Part shown: positions 35,981 to 46,174 of the stretch, one piece after another
Numbering within the stretch: the first letter of the stretch is position 1
Layout of the letters: every line of letters starts with the position of its first letter
Notes under the pieces: model-generated
What the model was told of the DNA's origin: nothing
Database searches by the model: none
The model's input: only the letters and a program-made list of their open reading frames with translations
Source: Sphingobacterium corticibacterium
GTDB taxonomy: Bacteria; Bacteroidota; Bacteroidia; Sphingobacteriales; Sphingobacteriaceae
Direction: 5' to 3'
NCBI RefSeq assembly: GCF_004208525.1
Contig: NZ_SGIT01000001.1
Location: 930,001-994,000, forward strand
DNA length: 64,000 nt
Program-made: the position numbers and the translations under genes

Positions 35981-36011
35981 ATATCTTTGCAATAAAAAAA
36001 TCTTCTTTTGC

Positions 36012-36362
36012 TTACTCAGCGTGCAGCCATGCTTTCTTAGCCAGAAGCTCTTCTTCTGTCTCTACAATCTCTTCATCTTCCACACAACAATCTACCGGAC
36101 AAACCGCCGCACACTGTGGCTCATCATGGAAACCTTTACATTCTGTACATTTATCAGAAACGATATAATATACTTCATTGGAAATAGCTTCTTGGGATTC
36201 ATTCGCATCCAGTGTTACACCATCTCCAAAATCAATCACACCGTCCAGCGCTGTTCCTTCTGAAAATTTCCAAGTTACACCTGCATCATATATAGCGTTG
36301 TTCGGGCATTCCGGCTCGCATGCACCGCAATTTATACACTCGTCTGTAATTTTAATTGCCAT
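36012..36362 (-). CDS. Two-cluster 4Fe-4S ferredoxin
   Basis: A 116-residue electron carrier with two cluster-binding motifs: CINCGACEPECPNN (C11-C14-C17-C21) and C-T-E-C-K-G-F followed by CAAVCPVDCC. The 8-residue longer spacing in the second motif and the acidic C-terminal extension are as in ferredoxins of the Azotobacter/Chromatium type common in Bacteroidota. It is divergent from the LuxC-like acyl-CoA reductase gene. The partner enzyme is not known from sequence. Confidence 0.93.
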   Translation of the reverse strand: MAIKITDECINCGACEPECPNNAIYDAGVTWKFSEGTALDGVIDFGDGVTLDANESQEAISNEVYYIVSDKCTECKGFHDEPQCAAVCPVDCCVEDEEIVETEEELLAKKAWLHAE

Positions 36363-36391
36363 TTATCACCTCACAATTATAATAAATAAAC

Positions 36392-36399
36392 TAATTTTG
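36392..36399 (+). promoter_or_regulatory. Possible -7 element for the acyl-CoA reductase
   Basis: TAATTTTG matches TAnnTTTG in the direction of the LuxC-like gene, 98 bases before its TTG start; no TTTG is seen about 20 bases upstream. Confidence 0.35.
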
Positions 36400-36421
36400 T
36401 CTCGTCCTAAAAATAATACTA

Positions 36422-36454
36422 CAAAGTTAGTAGTTATTTTTAAAGACACGCAAA
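36422..36454 (-). promoter_or_regulatory. Promoter of the ferredoxin gene
   Basis: On the minus strand TTTG (36451-36454) is followed after 21 bases by TAACTTTG (36422-36429). The upper element is itself part of a second match, TATCTTTG (36451-36458), so initiation could occur at either. Confidence 0.55.
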
Positions 36455-36496
36455 GATACTTTAAAAAAAAATCAGAACGATTCTAAATTAAAAGAT

Positions 36497-37510
36497 TTGA
36501 CACAGAAACAACGAATAGATGCCTTTGTCGCATTGGGTAAGGTACTCACCACCGACCAAGAAAAGGTAGACAACATTTTGCGGCAGGCATCCGTCAAAAA
36601 CCCATGGTATACCATGGAAAACACAAAAAAGCAGCTTCAAGCGTTGTCTTCCAATTTAACATCTGAAAAACTCACACCATGGGTAGCGAGCTACCCGATC
36701 GTACAAACCGACCAAACCGTCGGGCTTATATTAGCCGGTAACATCCCTTTAGTTGGTTTTCACGATATCCTGTGTGTACTTATAGTAGGTTTCCGTGCCC
36801 AGATTAAATTATCTTCTGACGATGCCGGACTAACAGCCTTTGTGCTCCATGAGCTTATCGACATAGAACCTGCATTTGCCGAGAAAATCCAAATCGTAGA
36901 TCGATTGCAACAATATGATTTGATCATAGCTACTGGAAGCGACAATAGCTCCCGCTATTTCAATTATTATTTTGGGAAAAAGCCCCATATTATCCGTAAA
37001 AACCGAAATTCCCTAGCTATTCTGACAGGCACAGAATCACCCGAGCAATTAAAAGCATTAGGGTCTGATATTTTCGATTATTTTGGACTTGGGTGTCGCT
37101 CCGTTTCAAAATTGTTTATCCCCCGCGGTTATAATTTTAACTTATTTTTTGAAGCGATTGAATACTTTAGCCCTATTAAAACGCATTATAAATATGTCAA
37201 CAATTATGATTATAATAAATCCATCTATTTAATTAATGGCGACAAGCACCTGGATAATGGCTTCCTGTTACTCAAAGAAGACAAAAGATTTGCATCTCCG
37301 CTAGCTACGGTATTTTATGAAGAATACGAGCAGCTTCCTCAACTGGTTGCCCAGTTGGAAACACAAGCTGACAAAATACAATGTATCGTTACCGAAGCCA
37401 CAATAGAAACAAGTATTCCGACGTTTTCTTTAGGAGGTAGTCAATGCCCCTCTTTAACAGATTATGCTGACGGGGTAGATGTACTGGAATTTCTTTCAGA
37501 AAAAAAATGA
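36497..37510 (+). CDS. LuxC-like acyl-CoA reductase
   Basis: A 337-residue aldehyde-dehydrogenase-fold protein resembling LuxC and other NADPH-dependent acyl-CoA reductases, which make fatty aldehydes. Recognisable parts are VGLILAGNIPLVGFHDILCVL, LIIATGSDNSSRYFNYYFGKKPHIIRKNR in two stretches, and GLGCRSVSKLFIP with the presumed catalytic Cys. The start is TTG 36497: no ATG precedes it in frame before a stop and the next ATG would remove about 40 conserved-looking residues. No luciferase genes are present. It is divergent from a ferredoxin and followed after 10 bases by a small conserved-looking gene. Confidence 0.85.
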   Translation: MTQKQRIDAFVALGKVLTTDQEKVDNILRQASVKNPWYTMENTKKQLQALSSNLTSEKLTPWVASYPIVQTDQTVGLILAGNIPLVGFHDILCVLIVGFRAQIKLSSDDAGLTAFVLHELIDIEPAFAEKIQIVDRLQQYDLIIATGSDNSSRYFNYYFGKKPHIIRKNRNSLAILTGTESPEQLKALGSDIFDYFGLGCRSVSKLFIPRGYNFNLFFEAIEYFSPIKTHYKYVNNYDYNKSIYLINGDKHLDNGFLLLKEDKRFASPLATVFYEEYEQLPQLVAQLETQADKIQCIVTEATIETSIPTFSLGGSQCPSLTDYADGVDVLEFLSEKK

Positions 37511-37520
37511 TAACTTTGTT

Positions 37521-37727
37521 ATGATGTATGTTATTAAAGTGAAAGGTGTAGCTAAAATTCCCGATTATGTCCAACTACGGGACGAAGCTTTCACCTTGTT
37601 AGCCTATTTCCGAGTAGATAGACCAGACAAATCGCTGGAAAAGATAGGTTTAGGTGATAAAACCGACTATATCATGCAAATTGTAGCGGAAATGCCTTTC
37701 GGCCAAATAAAAAAAATTGATGTATAA
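37521..37727 (+). CDS. Small conserved-looking protein, unknown function
   Basis: A 68-residue protein (MMYVIKVKGVAKIPDYVQLR and on) without signal or membrane segment, starting 10 bases after the LuxC-like gene and ending five bases before the FtsE-like gene. The tight spacing on both sides and the compact alpha/beta character support a real gene. I do not recognise a characterised family. The sequence TAACTTTG directly before the ATG (37511-37518) matches a -7 element but is too close to the start to give a leader. Confidence 0.7.
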   Translation: MMYVIKVKGVAKIPDYVQLRDEAFTLLAYFRVDRPDKSLEKIGLGDKTDYIMQIVAEMPFGQIKKIDV

Positions 37728-37732
37728 ACAGT

Positions 37733-38419
37733 ATGACAACAGCGAACAATACAGTTATTAAATTAAAAAACGTAGATATATACCAACAAAAACATTTGGT
37801 ACTCTCTCATGTCAATCTAGATATTAGCCTCGGAGAGTTTATCTATTTGATCGGTCAATCGGGAACGGGGAAAAGTAGTTTGTTGAAAATAATATATGGC
37901 GACCTCTATATTACCAGTGGTGAAGGAATGGTAGCAGGTTTCGACCTTAAAAAACTTCATGAAAACGATGTTCCTTACCTGCGTAGAAAATTAGGTATTG
38001 TCTTTCAGGATTTCCACTTATTGAATGACCGAACGGTAGAAAAGAATTTGGAATTTGCTTTGAAAGCGACAGGCTGGACAGACAAAGGACTAATAGAAAG
38101 CCGGATGTTGGATGTATTGGAAAAAGTAGGTTTACGATCTAAATTGCGTAAAATGCCCCACGAGCTGTCTGGCGGTGAACAACAAAGGGTGGTTATTGCA
38201 CGTGCATTACTAAACAATCCGGAAATTATCCTCGCCGATGAGCCAACAGGAAACCTGGACCCTGCTACATCGGAAGAGATTGTACTTTTATTAAGAGATA
38301 TCGCGGCCTCAGGTACAGCTGTATTAATGGCTACGCACGATTATCAGATTATTAAAAATATGCCCGCCCGCATTATCAAAACGGCAGATACGGCTTTGTA
38401 TGACAATGCAACGATATAA
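37733..38419 (+). CDS. FtsE-like ABC ATPase
   Basis: A 228-residue ATP-binding cassette of the FtsE/LolD type. Walker A is GQSGTGKSS (41-49), the ABC signature LSGGEQQRVVIARA (145-158) and Walker B IILADEPTGNLD (166-177). FtsE works with the membrane protein FtsX in cell division and in controlling peptidoglycan hydrolases; no ftsX is adjacent, so it must be elsewhere, as in other Bacteroidota. The gene ends the LuxC-like cluster. Confidence 0.87.
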   Translation: MTTANNTVIKLKNVDIYQQKHLVLSHVNLDISLGEFIYLIGQSGTGKSSLLKIIYGDLYITSGEGMVAGFDLKKLHENDVPYLRRKLGIVFQDFHLLNDRTVEKNLEFALKATGWTDKGLIESRMLDVLEKVGLRSKLRKMPHELSGGEQQRVVIARALLNNPEIILADEPTGNLDPATSEEIVLLLRDIAASGTAVLMATHDYQIIKNMPARIIKTADTALYDNATI

Positions 38420-38444
38420 ATAGTAACACTGACAGAACATCACG

Positions 38445-38496
38445 AAACCGACATTTTGATAGTTTATTTTTGAATAGACTGACAGGGTGTCGGTTT
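38445..38496 (+). terminator. Possible terminator after the FtsE-like gene
   Basis: AAACCGACA (38445-38453) is complementary to TGTCGGTTT (38488-38496), followed by TCTG. The loop is 34 bases, long for a terminator, and overlaps a second dyad (see next feature), so the assignment is uncertain. Confidence 0.4.
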
Positions 38497-38529
38497 TCTG
38501 TGTGTTGGCAATATTATTGAGCGCCAACA
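38479..38529 (+). promoter_or_regulatory. Dyads upstream of grpE-dnaJ
   Basis: CTGACA-GGG-TGTCGG (38479-38493) is a 6-3-6 dyad with one mismatch; the half site CTGACAG also occurs at 38429-38435. Thirteen to forty bases further on, TGTTGGC (38503-38509) pairs with GCCAACA (38523-38529). Location just upstream of a heat-shock operon suggests a stress operator, by inference. No TAnnTTTG match was seen here. Confidence 0.45.
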
Positions 38530-38560
38530 AAAGGATATTAATGTAGGCTATAATATAGAT

Positions 38561-39103
38561 ATGATGAACGAACAGGAAAACAATATTCAAGACGAAAATT
38601 TAGCGTCTGCTGACCCCATTTCGGAAGAAAATACCGTCCAATCTGAAGAGACAACGGAAGGACGTTTACAACAAGAATTAGCGAATGCGAACGATAAATA
38701 CACACGTCTGTTTGCTGAATTCGACAATTATAAAAAAAGAACGTCTAAAGAACGTGTAGAGCTTATACAATCGGCGAGTAAAGACGTTTTGGCTAAGCTT
38801 TTACCTATTCTAGACGATTTCGACCGCGCGCTGACAGCTATGCAAACGGCCCACGATATAGCAGCAGTAAAAGAAGGTATTGAGCTCGTAAACCAAAAGT
38901 TTAGAAAAACATTGGAAAATGAGGGCTTAAAAGAGATGGAAAATCTTATCGGCCAACCTTTTGATGCGGAATATCAAGAAGCCATTACGGCCATCCCTGC
39001 TCCCTCAGAAGAATTAAAAAATAAAGTTATAGATGTAGTGGAAAAAGGTTACTTTCTCAATGATAAAGTAATCCGTTTCGCAAAGGTGGTAATAGGTCAA
39101 TAA
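38561..39103 (+). CDS. grpE: Nucleotide exchange factor GrpE
   Basis: Releases ADP from DnaK in the Hsp70 cycle. The 180-residue protein (179 if the second ATG is used) has an acidic disordered start (about 1-40), a long coiled-coil helix ([19 protein letters not shown]) and the compact beta domain with [12 protein letters not shown] and [24 protein letters not shown]. dnaJ follows after four bases. dnaK is not in the window. Confidence 0.95.
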   Translation: MMNEQENNIQDENLASADPISEENTVQSEETTEGRLQQELANANDKYTRLFAEFDNYKKRTSKERVELIQSASKDVLAKLLPILDDFDRALTAMQTAHDIAAVKEGIELVNQKFRKTLENEGLKEMENLIGQPFDAEYQEAITAIPAPSEELKNKVIDVVEKGYFLNDKVIRFAKVVIGQ

Positions 39104-39107
39104 GAAG

Positions 39108-40256
39108 ATGGCTAAGAGAGATTATTACGATATATTAGGTGTTTCAAAATCTGCAGAAGCGTCCGAAATTAAGTCTGCATATCGCAAATTGGCGATAAAA
39201 TATCACCCAGATAAAAATCCAGACGACAAAGAAGCAGAAGAGAAATTCAAAGAAGCTGCGGAAGCTTATGAAATATTAAGCAATCCGGAGAAGCGGCAAC
39301 GGTATGATCAGTTTGGTCATGCAGGGAATTCAGCTTCTGGCTTTGGTGGCGGCGGGATGAACATGGAAGATATATTCAGTCAGTTTGGTGATATCTTCGG
39401 TGGTGGACACCCTTTCGAGAGTTTCTTCGGTGGCGGAAGCCGCAGCGGAGGAGGCAGACGTGTACAACGCGGCACCAATCTTCGCATTAAAGTGAAGCTG
39501 ACATTAGAAGAGATTGCCAAAGGTGTAGAAAAGAAAGTTAAAGTAAACAAGCAGGTACAATGTCATACCTGTGGCGGTACTGGAGCGAAAGACAAGTCAT
39601 CTTACCATACTTGTAAAACCTGTGGTGGAGCGGGATCTGTCCGACGTGTAACGAACACCATTCTAGGGCAAATGCAAACAACAAGCACCTGTCCTACTTG
39701 TAATGGTGAAGGGGTTGAAATTACATCCAAATGTACAACCTGTCGTGGCGAAGGCCTAGAAAGAGGCGAAGAGACAATTGCGATCAACATCCCTGCTGGT
39801 GTAAGTGAGGGTATGCAATTGTCTATGAGCGGAAAAGGAAACGCCGCACCAAGAGGCGGTATTCCGGGAGATTTGATCATCCTTATCGAAGAGATACCAC
39901 ACGAGACACTGAAACGCGATGGTATTAACGTGATTTACGATTTGTATATTAATTTTGCCGATGCAGCATTGGGTACCAGTGTCGAAATTCCAACGATTGA
40001 CGGAAAAGCAAAAATCAAGATTGACCCGGGGACACAAGGGGGAAAAATTCTGCGCTTAAAAGGTAAAGGGGTGCCAGAAGTCAACTCTTATCACAAAGGA
40101 GATCAACTGGTATACGTTAATGTATGGACGCCTAAAGCGGTTTCTCCAGAGGAGCGCTCTGTGCTGGAAAAATTGAAAGCTTCGGCAAACTTTAAACCTC
40201 AGCCAGGTAAAAGTGAAAAATCATTTTTCGAACGAATCAAAGAATATTTTGAATAA
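39108..40256 (+). CDS. dnaJ: Chaperone DnaJ
   Basis: Hsp40 co-chaperone that delivers clients to DnaK and triggers ATP hydrolysis. The 382-residue class I protein has the J domain with H33-P34-D35, a Gly/Phe-rich linker (75-125), four zinc-binding repeats ([32 protein letters not shown]) and the C-terminal client-binding domains. It is four bases after grpE and is followed by a terminator. Confidence 0.97.
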   Translation: MAKRDYYDILGVSKSAEASEIKSAYRKLAIKYHPDKNPDDKEAEEKFKEAAEAYEILSNPEKRQRYDQFGHAGNSASGFGGGGMNMEDIFSQFGDIFGGGHPFESFFGGGSRSGGGRRVQRGTNLRIKVKLTLEEIAKGVEKKVKVNKQVQCHTCGGTGAKDKSSYHTCKTCGGAGSVRRVTNTILGQMQTTSTCPTCNGEGVEITSKCTTCRGEGLERGEETIAINIPAGVSEGMQLSMSGKGNAAPRGGIPGDLIILIEEIPHETLKRDGINVIYDLYINFADAALGTSVEIPTIDGKAKIKIDPGTQGGKILRLKGKGVPEVNSYHKGDQLVYVNVWTPKAVSPEERSVLEKLKASANFKPQPGKSEKSFFERIKEYFE

Positions 40257-40279
40257 ATAAATTTTCTTTTTTTATGTAG

Positions 40280-40306
40280 AACCTCGGCGAAATTCCGAGG
40301 TTTTTC
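40280..40306 (+). terminator. Rho-independent terminator of grpE-dnaJ
   Basis: AACCTCGG (40280-40287), a seven-base loop, CCGAGGTT (40295-40302) and a T-rich tail, 24 bases after the dnaJ stop. Confidence 0.85.
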
Positions 40307-40382
40307 TGTTTATATAATATGTGTGTTTGTTGCAAACTGGAACAAAAACGTATGTGGATTGTTCAACTATAAAGTATTACAT

Positions 40383-41126
40383 ATGATAACAACCCAGGAA
40401 CAGAAACAAGCTTCGGAAGCATTCTATCGAGATGCCCTCCAATTACTGCGTGACAGCGAATGCCAATTTATGTTGGGCGGAGCTTTTGCGATGTTCCACT
40501 ATACGGGTATATTCCGCGATACAAAAGATTTAGATATCTTTTGTAAGAGTAGCGAATACCCTAAAATATTGAAATATTTCGCCGCGCAAGGTTACGAGAC
40601 CCAATTAACCGATGCCCGTTGGCTCGCAAAAGTTTTTCATGGTGAATATTTCATCGACATCATTTTTGATACGGTCAGTAATATTTGCACCGTAGATGAT
40701 TCCTGGCATGAAAGAGCGTCTGCAGGTACATTTGCGGATGTACCGGTACAATTTATACCGGTAGAAGAGCTGATTTGGTGTAAAATATACGTACAGAATC
40801 GGGAACGCAATGACAGCGCAGATATCAACCACATTCTTTTAAAATATGGCAAAAACGTAAATTGGGAATTGTTATTACAACGCTTGAGTCCGCACTGGCA
40901 CCTATTATTAGCGCAGCTTCTGATTTTTCAGTTTGTATATCCCGCCGATTATCGCGAGATCATTCCCAAATGGCTTTTCGACGAGCTTATGGCCCGCGCA
41001 GCCGAACAATATGATCTTCCACCTCCATTAGAAAAGGTATGCCGGGGTCCGTTAATTGATCAGACTCAATACCAAGTAGATATTAAGGAATGGGATTATA
41101 AATCTTGTACAATAACAACAATTTAA
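40383..41126 (+). CDS. Nucleotidyltransferase-fold protein
   Basis: A 247-residue cytoplasmic protein with the minimal nucleotidyltransferase signature: GGAFAMFHYTG (32-42) and the metal-binding pair D49-L-D51 in TKDLDIF, with a third acidic position likely in YFIDIIFD. The ATG at 40383 is chosen because it starts the globular domain; the open frame begins 20 codons earlier within the terminator region. Related proteins include AbiEii-type toxins and other NTases of unknown target. Four bases separate it from the metallophosphoesterase gene, so the two are co-transcribed. Confidence 0.78.
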   Translation: MITTQEQKQASEAFYRDALQLLRDSECQFMLGGAFAMFHYTGIFRDTKDLDIFCKSSEYPKILKYFAAQGYETQLTDARWLAKVFHGEYFIDIIFDTVSNICTVDDSWHERASAGTFADVPVQFIPVEELIWCKIYVQNRERNDSADINHILLKYGKNVNWELLLQRLSPHWHLLLAQLLIFQFVYPADYREIIPKWLFDELMARAAEQYDLPPPLEKVCRGPLIDQTQYQVDIKEWDYKSCTITTI

Positions 41127-41130
41127 TAGC

Positions 41131-41865
41131 ATGCGTGAGAAAAAAACAAAAATTGCCGCCATGGCCGATATTCATACCAAAATAACCGACCATGGCAGTT
41201 TGCGATCGACCTTTGAACAAGCATCCGAAGAAGCAGATGTTTTACTTATTTGTGGTGACCTGACAGATACCGGCGATGAGGACGAAGCAAAGATTCTCGG
41301 CGAGCAATTGGATATCTTAAAAATTCCAGTAATAGGTGTTTTAGGAAACCATGATTATGAAAAGGGCAGGCAAAAAATTATCAAACAAATTCTCGCGGAA
41401 CATAATATGATTATTTTAGATGGCGAATCTACGGTTGTAGAGAACGTGGGTTTCGCGGGCGTAAAAGGATTTGGTGGAGGATTTGACCAATATATGCTTT
41501 CGATATTTGGAGAAGATATGATGAAACAATATGTACACGAAGTCGTCAATGAATCGCTGCAATTAGATCGTGCACTTACGCGGTTGGAACAAGAACACCC
41601 TGAGTTGCCCAAGGTTGCTATTTTACATTATGCTCCGATTAAAGAAACGATTGAAGGTGAACCAGAGCAGCTATTTCCTTTTTTAGGATCCACCCATCTT
41701 GTCGAGCCTCTTATTCGACGTCAAGTTTCTGCCGCTTTTCATGGACACGCCCATTCAGGCAAATTATACGGATCTACAACAACACAGATACCTGTATATA
41801 ACGTTGCTCTCCCTGTATTAAGAAGAGAACACGCCAACACCTCTTATTTGCTTGTGGACGTGTAG
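41131..41865 (+). CDS. Calcineurin-like metallophosphoesterase
   Basis: A 244-residue cytoplasmic phosphoesterase. Metal-binding motifs in order are MADIHTK (D13, H15), GDLTDTGDE (D43), GNHDYE (N73-H74-D75), ILHYAPI and FHGHAHSG. There is no signal peptide. It could hydrolyse a nucleotide or phosphoester made or used by the nucleotidyltransferase encoded four bases upstream, which is inference. The 265 bases after it carry no gene. Confidence 0.87.
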   Translation: MREKKTKIAAMADIHTKITDHGSLRSTFEQASEEADVLLICGDLTDTGDEDEAKILGEQLDILKIPVIGVLGNHDYEKGRQKIIKQILAEHNMIILDGESTVVENVGFAGVKGFGGGFDQYMLSIFGEDMMKQYVHEVVNESLQLDRALTRLEQEHPELPKVAILHYAPIKETIEGEPEQLFPFLGSTHLVEPLIRRQVSAAFHGHAHSGKLYGSTTTQIPVYNVALPVLRREHANTSYLLVDV

Positions 41866-42045
41866 TTGTTCAAACACAATTCCTGCCATTCTTACACTGT
41901 CAATCTAACCTACTTCCTGCCAAAATATCTGCAGAACTCTATTTGGATAAAATAAAAACATTTTATTAGCCTTATTTTAATATTTAATTAAAATTAACTT
42001 CATCAAAACCAATTGGTTGTACAAACAAACAATTCGGTGACATTC

Positions 42046-42066
42046 GCTATGCCCGACTGGCATAGC
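42046..42066 (+). promoter_or_regulatory. Leader hairpin upstream of a beta-barrel gene
   Basis: GCTATGCC (42046-42053) and GGCATAGC (42059-42066) form a perfect 8-bp stem with a five-base loop. A smaller dyad TTGAC-N5-GTCAA is at 42088-42102. There is no T-run, so a leader structure or operator is more likely than a terminator. The rest of the 266-base gap 41866-42131 is AT-rich with nothing recognisable. Confidence 0.45.
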
Positions 42067-42131
42067 TATTGAATAAACTGAATTAAATTGACAAAAAGTC
42101 AAATAAAAAGAACAAATTAAATTAAAGTAAC

Positions 42132-42716
42132 ATGAAAAAGTTTTACTTAACATTAGCAGCCGTAGCGGCTTTAACATTTGCTTCACAAGCACAAACTGAA
42201 AAAGGTAAATTTATCGTGGGTGGCGGACTAGGATTCGATACCGAATCGGTGAAAGATGCAGACGATAAATCTACCAGTTTCAATATCATGCCTTCGGCTG
42301 GTTATTTTGTATCTGACAATATTGCCGTTGGTCTTGGTTTAGGATATCAATGGAACAAAATTGAAAATGGAACGGATGAGGCTACAACCGGTGCATTCGC
42401 TGTTGCTCCTTTTGGTAGATGGTATTCTACAAATGGCCCGGTAAGATTCTTCGGACAAGTTTCCGTTCCTATGGGCTGGGGTAACATGAAAGAAAATGGT
42501 GATAAAGTAGCCGACGTTTCTAGCTACGGTGTAGAATTGGCTCCCGGTATCGCGTATTTCCCTACATCAAAAATTGGTTTAGAGTTTAAAGTAAGAGGTT
42601 TGTATTATAACTCCAGCAATGTAGAACCTACAGGCGGGGAAAAAACCACTGTTAATACGTTTGGTTTAAATGCTAATTCATTGGCTCCAACAGTAGGTGT
42701 ACAGTTTTATTTCTAA
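42132..42716 (+). CDS. Outer-membrane beta-barrel protein (OmpX/PorT-like)
   Basis: A 194-residue protein with a signal peptide (1-20, ending SQAQ) and about eight predicted strands, ending in Phe (TVGVQFYF). Strands such as KFIVGGGLGFDTES, IAVGLGLGYQWNK and VRFFGQVSVPMGWG are typical of small outer-membrane barrels. The function is unknown; relatives are abundant surface proteins. It stands alone, with a long leader and its own terminator. Confidence 0.86.
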   Translation: MKKFYLTLAAVAALTFASQAQTEKGKFIVGGGLGFDTESVKDADDKSTSFNIMPSAGYFVSDNIAVGLGLGYQWNKIENGTDEATTGAFAVAPFGRWYSTNGPVRFFGQVSVPMGWGNMKENGDKVADVSSYGVELAPGIAYFPTSKIGLEFKVRGLYYNSSNVEPTGGEKTTVNTFGLNANSLAPTVGVQFYF

Positions 42717-42748
42717 TACAAATCATTAATACTACAATAACACCATTG

Positions 42749-42781
42749 AAAAAGCCGGTTTTATATGAACCGGCTTTTTTT
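42749..42781. terminator. Bidirectional rho-independent terminator
   Basis: AAAAAGCCGGTT (42749-42760) and AACCGGCTTTTT (42768-42779) form a perfect 12-bp stem with a seven-base loop and T-runs on both strands. It lies between the convergent barrel and isocitrate dehydrogenase genes and can stop both. Confidence 0.92.
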
Positions 42782-42807
42782 GTTGTTATATATTTTAATA
42801 TGACGTG

Positions 42808-45160
<2,353 letters not shown>

Positions 45161-45235
45161 TATGAATATTTTTTTTCATTAGTATTCGTGAATGCAGCGC
45201 ATTTTATTTAGGTTTAGGAACAAATTATATATTCT

Positions 45236-46174
45236 ATGCTAGACATCCGTCACATCGTTAAGCAGTATAGCCATCACCGTGCCTTGGACGATGTATCCTT
45301 ACATGTACCGAAAGGCAGTATCTTTGGTCTTTTGGGACCTAATGGTGCTGGAAAGACCTCTCTTATCCGTATCATCAACCAGATTACCGCTCCGGATAGT
45401 GGTGAAATCTATTTTGATGGTGAGCTCCTTCAACCCAAACATATCGAACGCATAGGTTATCTGCCGGAAGAACGTGGATTATATAAAAAGATGAAAATAG
45501 GCGAACAGATGCTTTATCTGGCGCAACTTAAAGGACTGTCTAAAAGTGATGCTGTGCAACGTATCCGGAAGTGGTTTGAAAAATTGCAGATTGAAAGTTG
45601 GTGGGATAAAAAAGTGGAGGACCTCAGTAAAGGTATGCAACAAAAAGTGCAATTTGTGGCTACCGTCGTGCATGAACCGGATCTCATTATCCTCGATGAA
45701 CCTTTTTCCGGTTTTGATCCTGTCAATGCGCAAGTGATACAAGAAGAAATCCTGGAACTGAACAAAAAAGGAGCTACCATTATCTATTCTACACATCGGA
45801 TGGAATCGGTCGAAGAACTTTGTGACTACATCGCACTGATCAATAAATCGAAAAAAGTGTTGGATGGCCCGGTTCGCGAAATAAAACGTTCTTACCAAAA
45901 CCAGCAATATATCATTGAATTTAAAAAACAAGAAGGTATTATTCCGCGCTTTATAGAAACGCCCTTATTCGAGGTGATAGAGGAGAAAAAAGCAATCGAT
46001 AACTATGAAGTTACTATTCGCTTACAAAATGACAATTCCTTGAATGACATATTACTATACCTTATACCTCAAGTTGAAATACACCAAGTAAGGGAAGTTA
46101 TTCCATCTATGCACGATATTTTTATTGCCAACGTTACAGATCCTTCCACCAATAAACCTACCCGTCATGCATAA
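45236..46174 (+). CDS. ABC exporter ATP-binding subunit (NatA-like)
   Basis: A 312-residue ABC ATPase. Walker A is GPNGAGKTS (34-42), the signature LSKGMQQKVQ near 128-137 (with Lys replacing the usual Gly) and Walker B LIILDEPFSG near 149-158; a regulatory C-terminal domain follows. It pairs with the permease gene, whose start overlaps this stop by eight bases. The pair resembles the sodium/drug exporter NatAB; substrate unknown. Confidence 0.93.
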   Translation: MLDIRHIVKQYSHHRALDDVSLHVPKGSIFGLLGPNGAGKTSLIRIINQITAPDSGEIYFDGELLQPKHIERIGYLPEERGLYKKMKIGEQMLYLAQLKGLSKSDAVQRIRKWFEKLQIESWWDKKVEDLSKGMQQKVQFVATVVHEPDLIILDEPFSGFDPVNAQVIQEEILELNKKGATIIYSTHRMESVEELCDYIALINKSKKVLDGPVREIKRSYQNQQYIIEFKKQEGIIPRFIETPLFEVIEEKKAIDNYEVTIRLQNDNSLNDILLYLIPQVEIHQVREVIPSMHDIFIANVTDPSTNKPTRHA

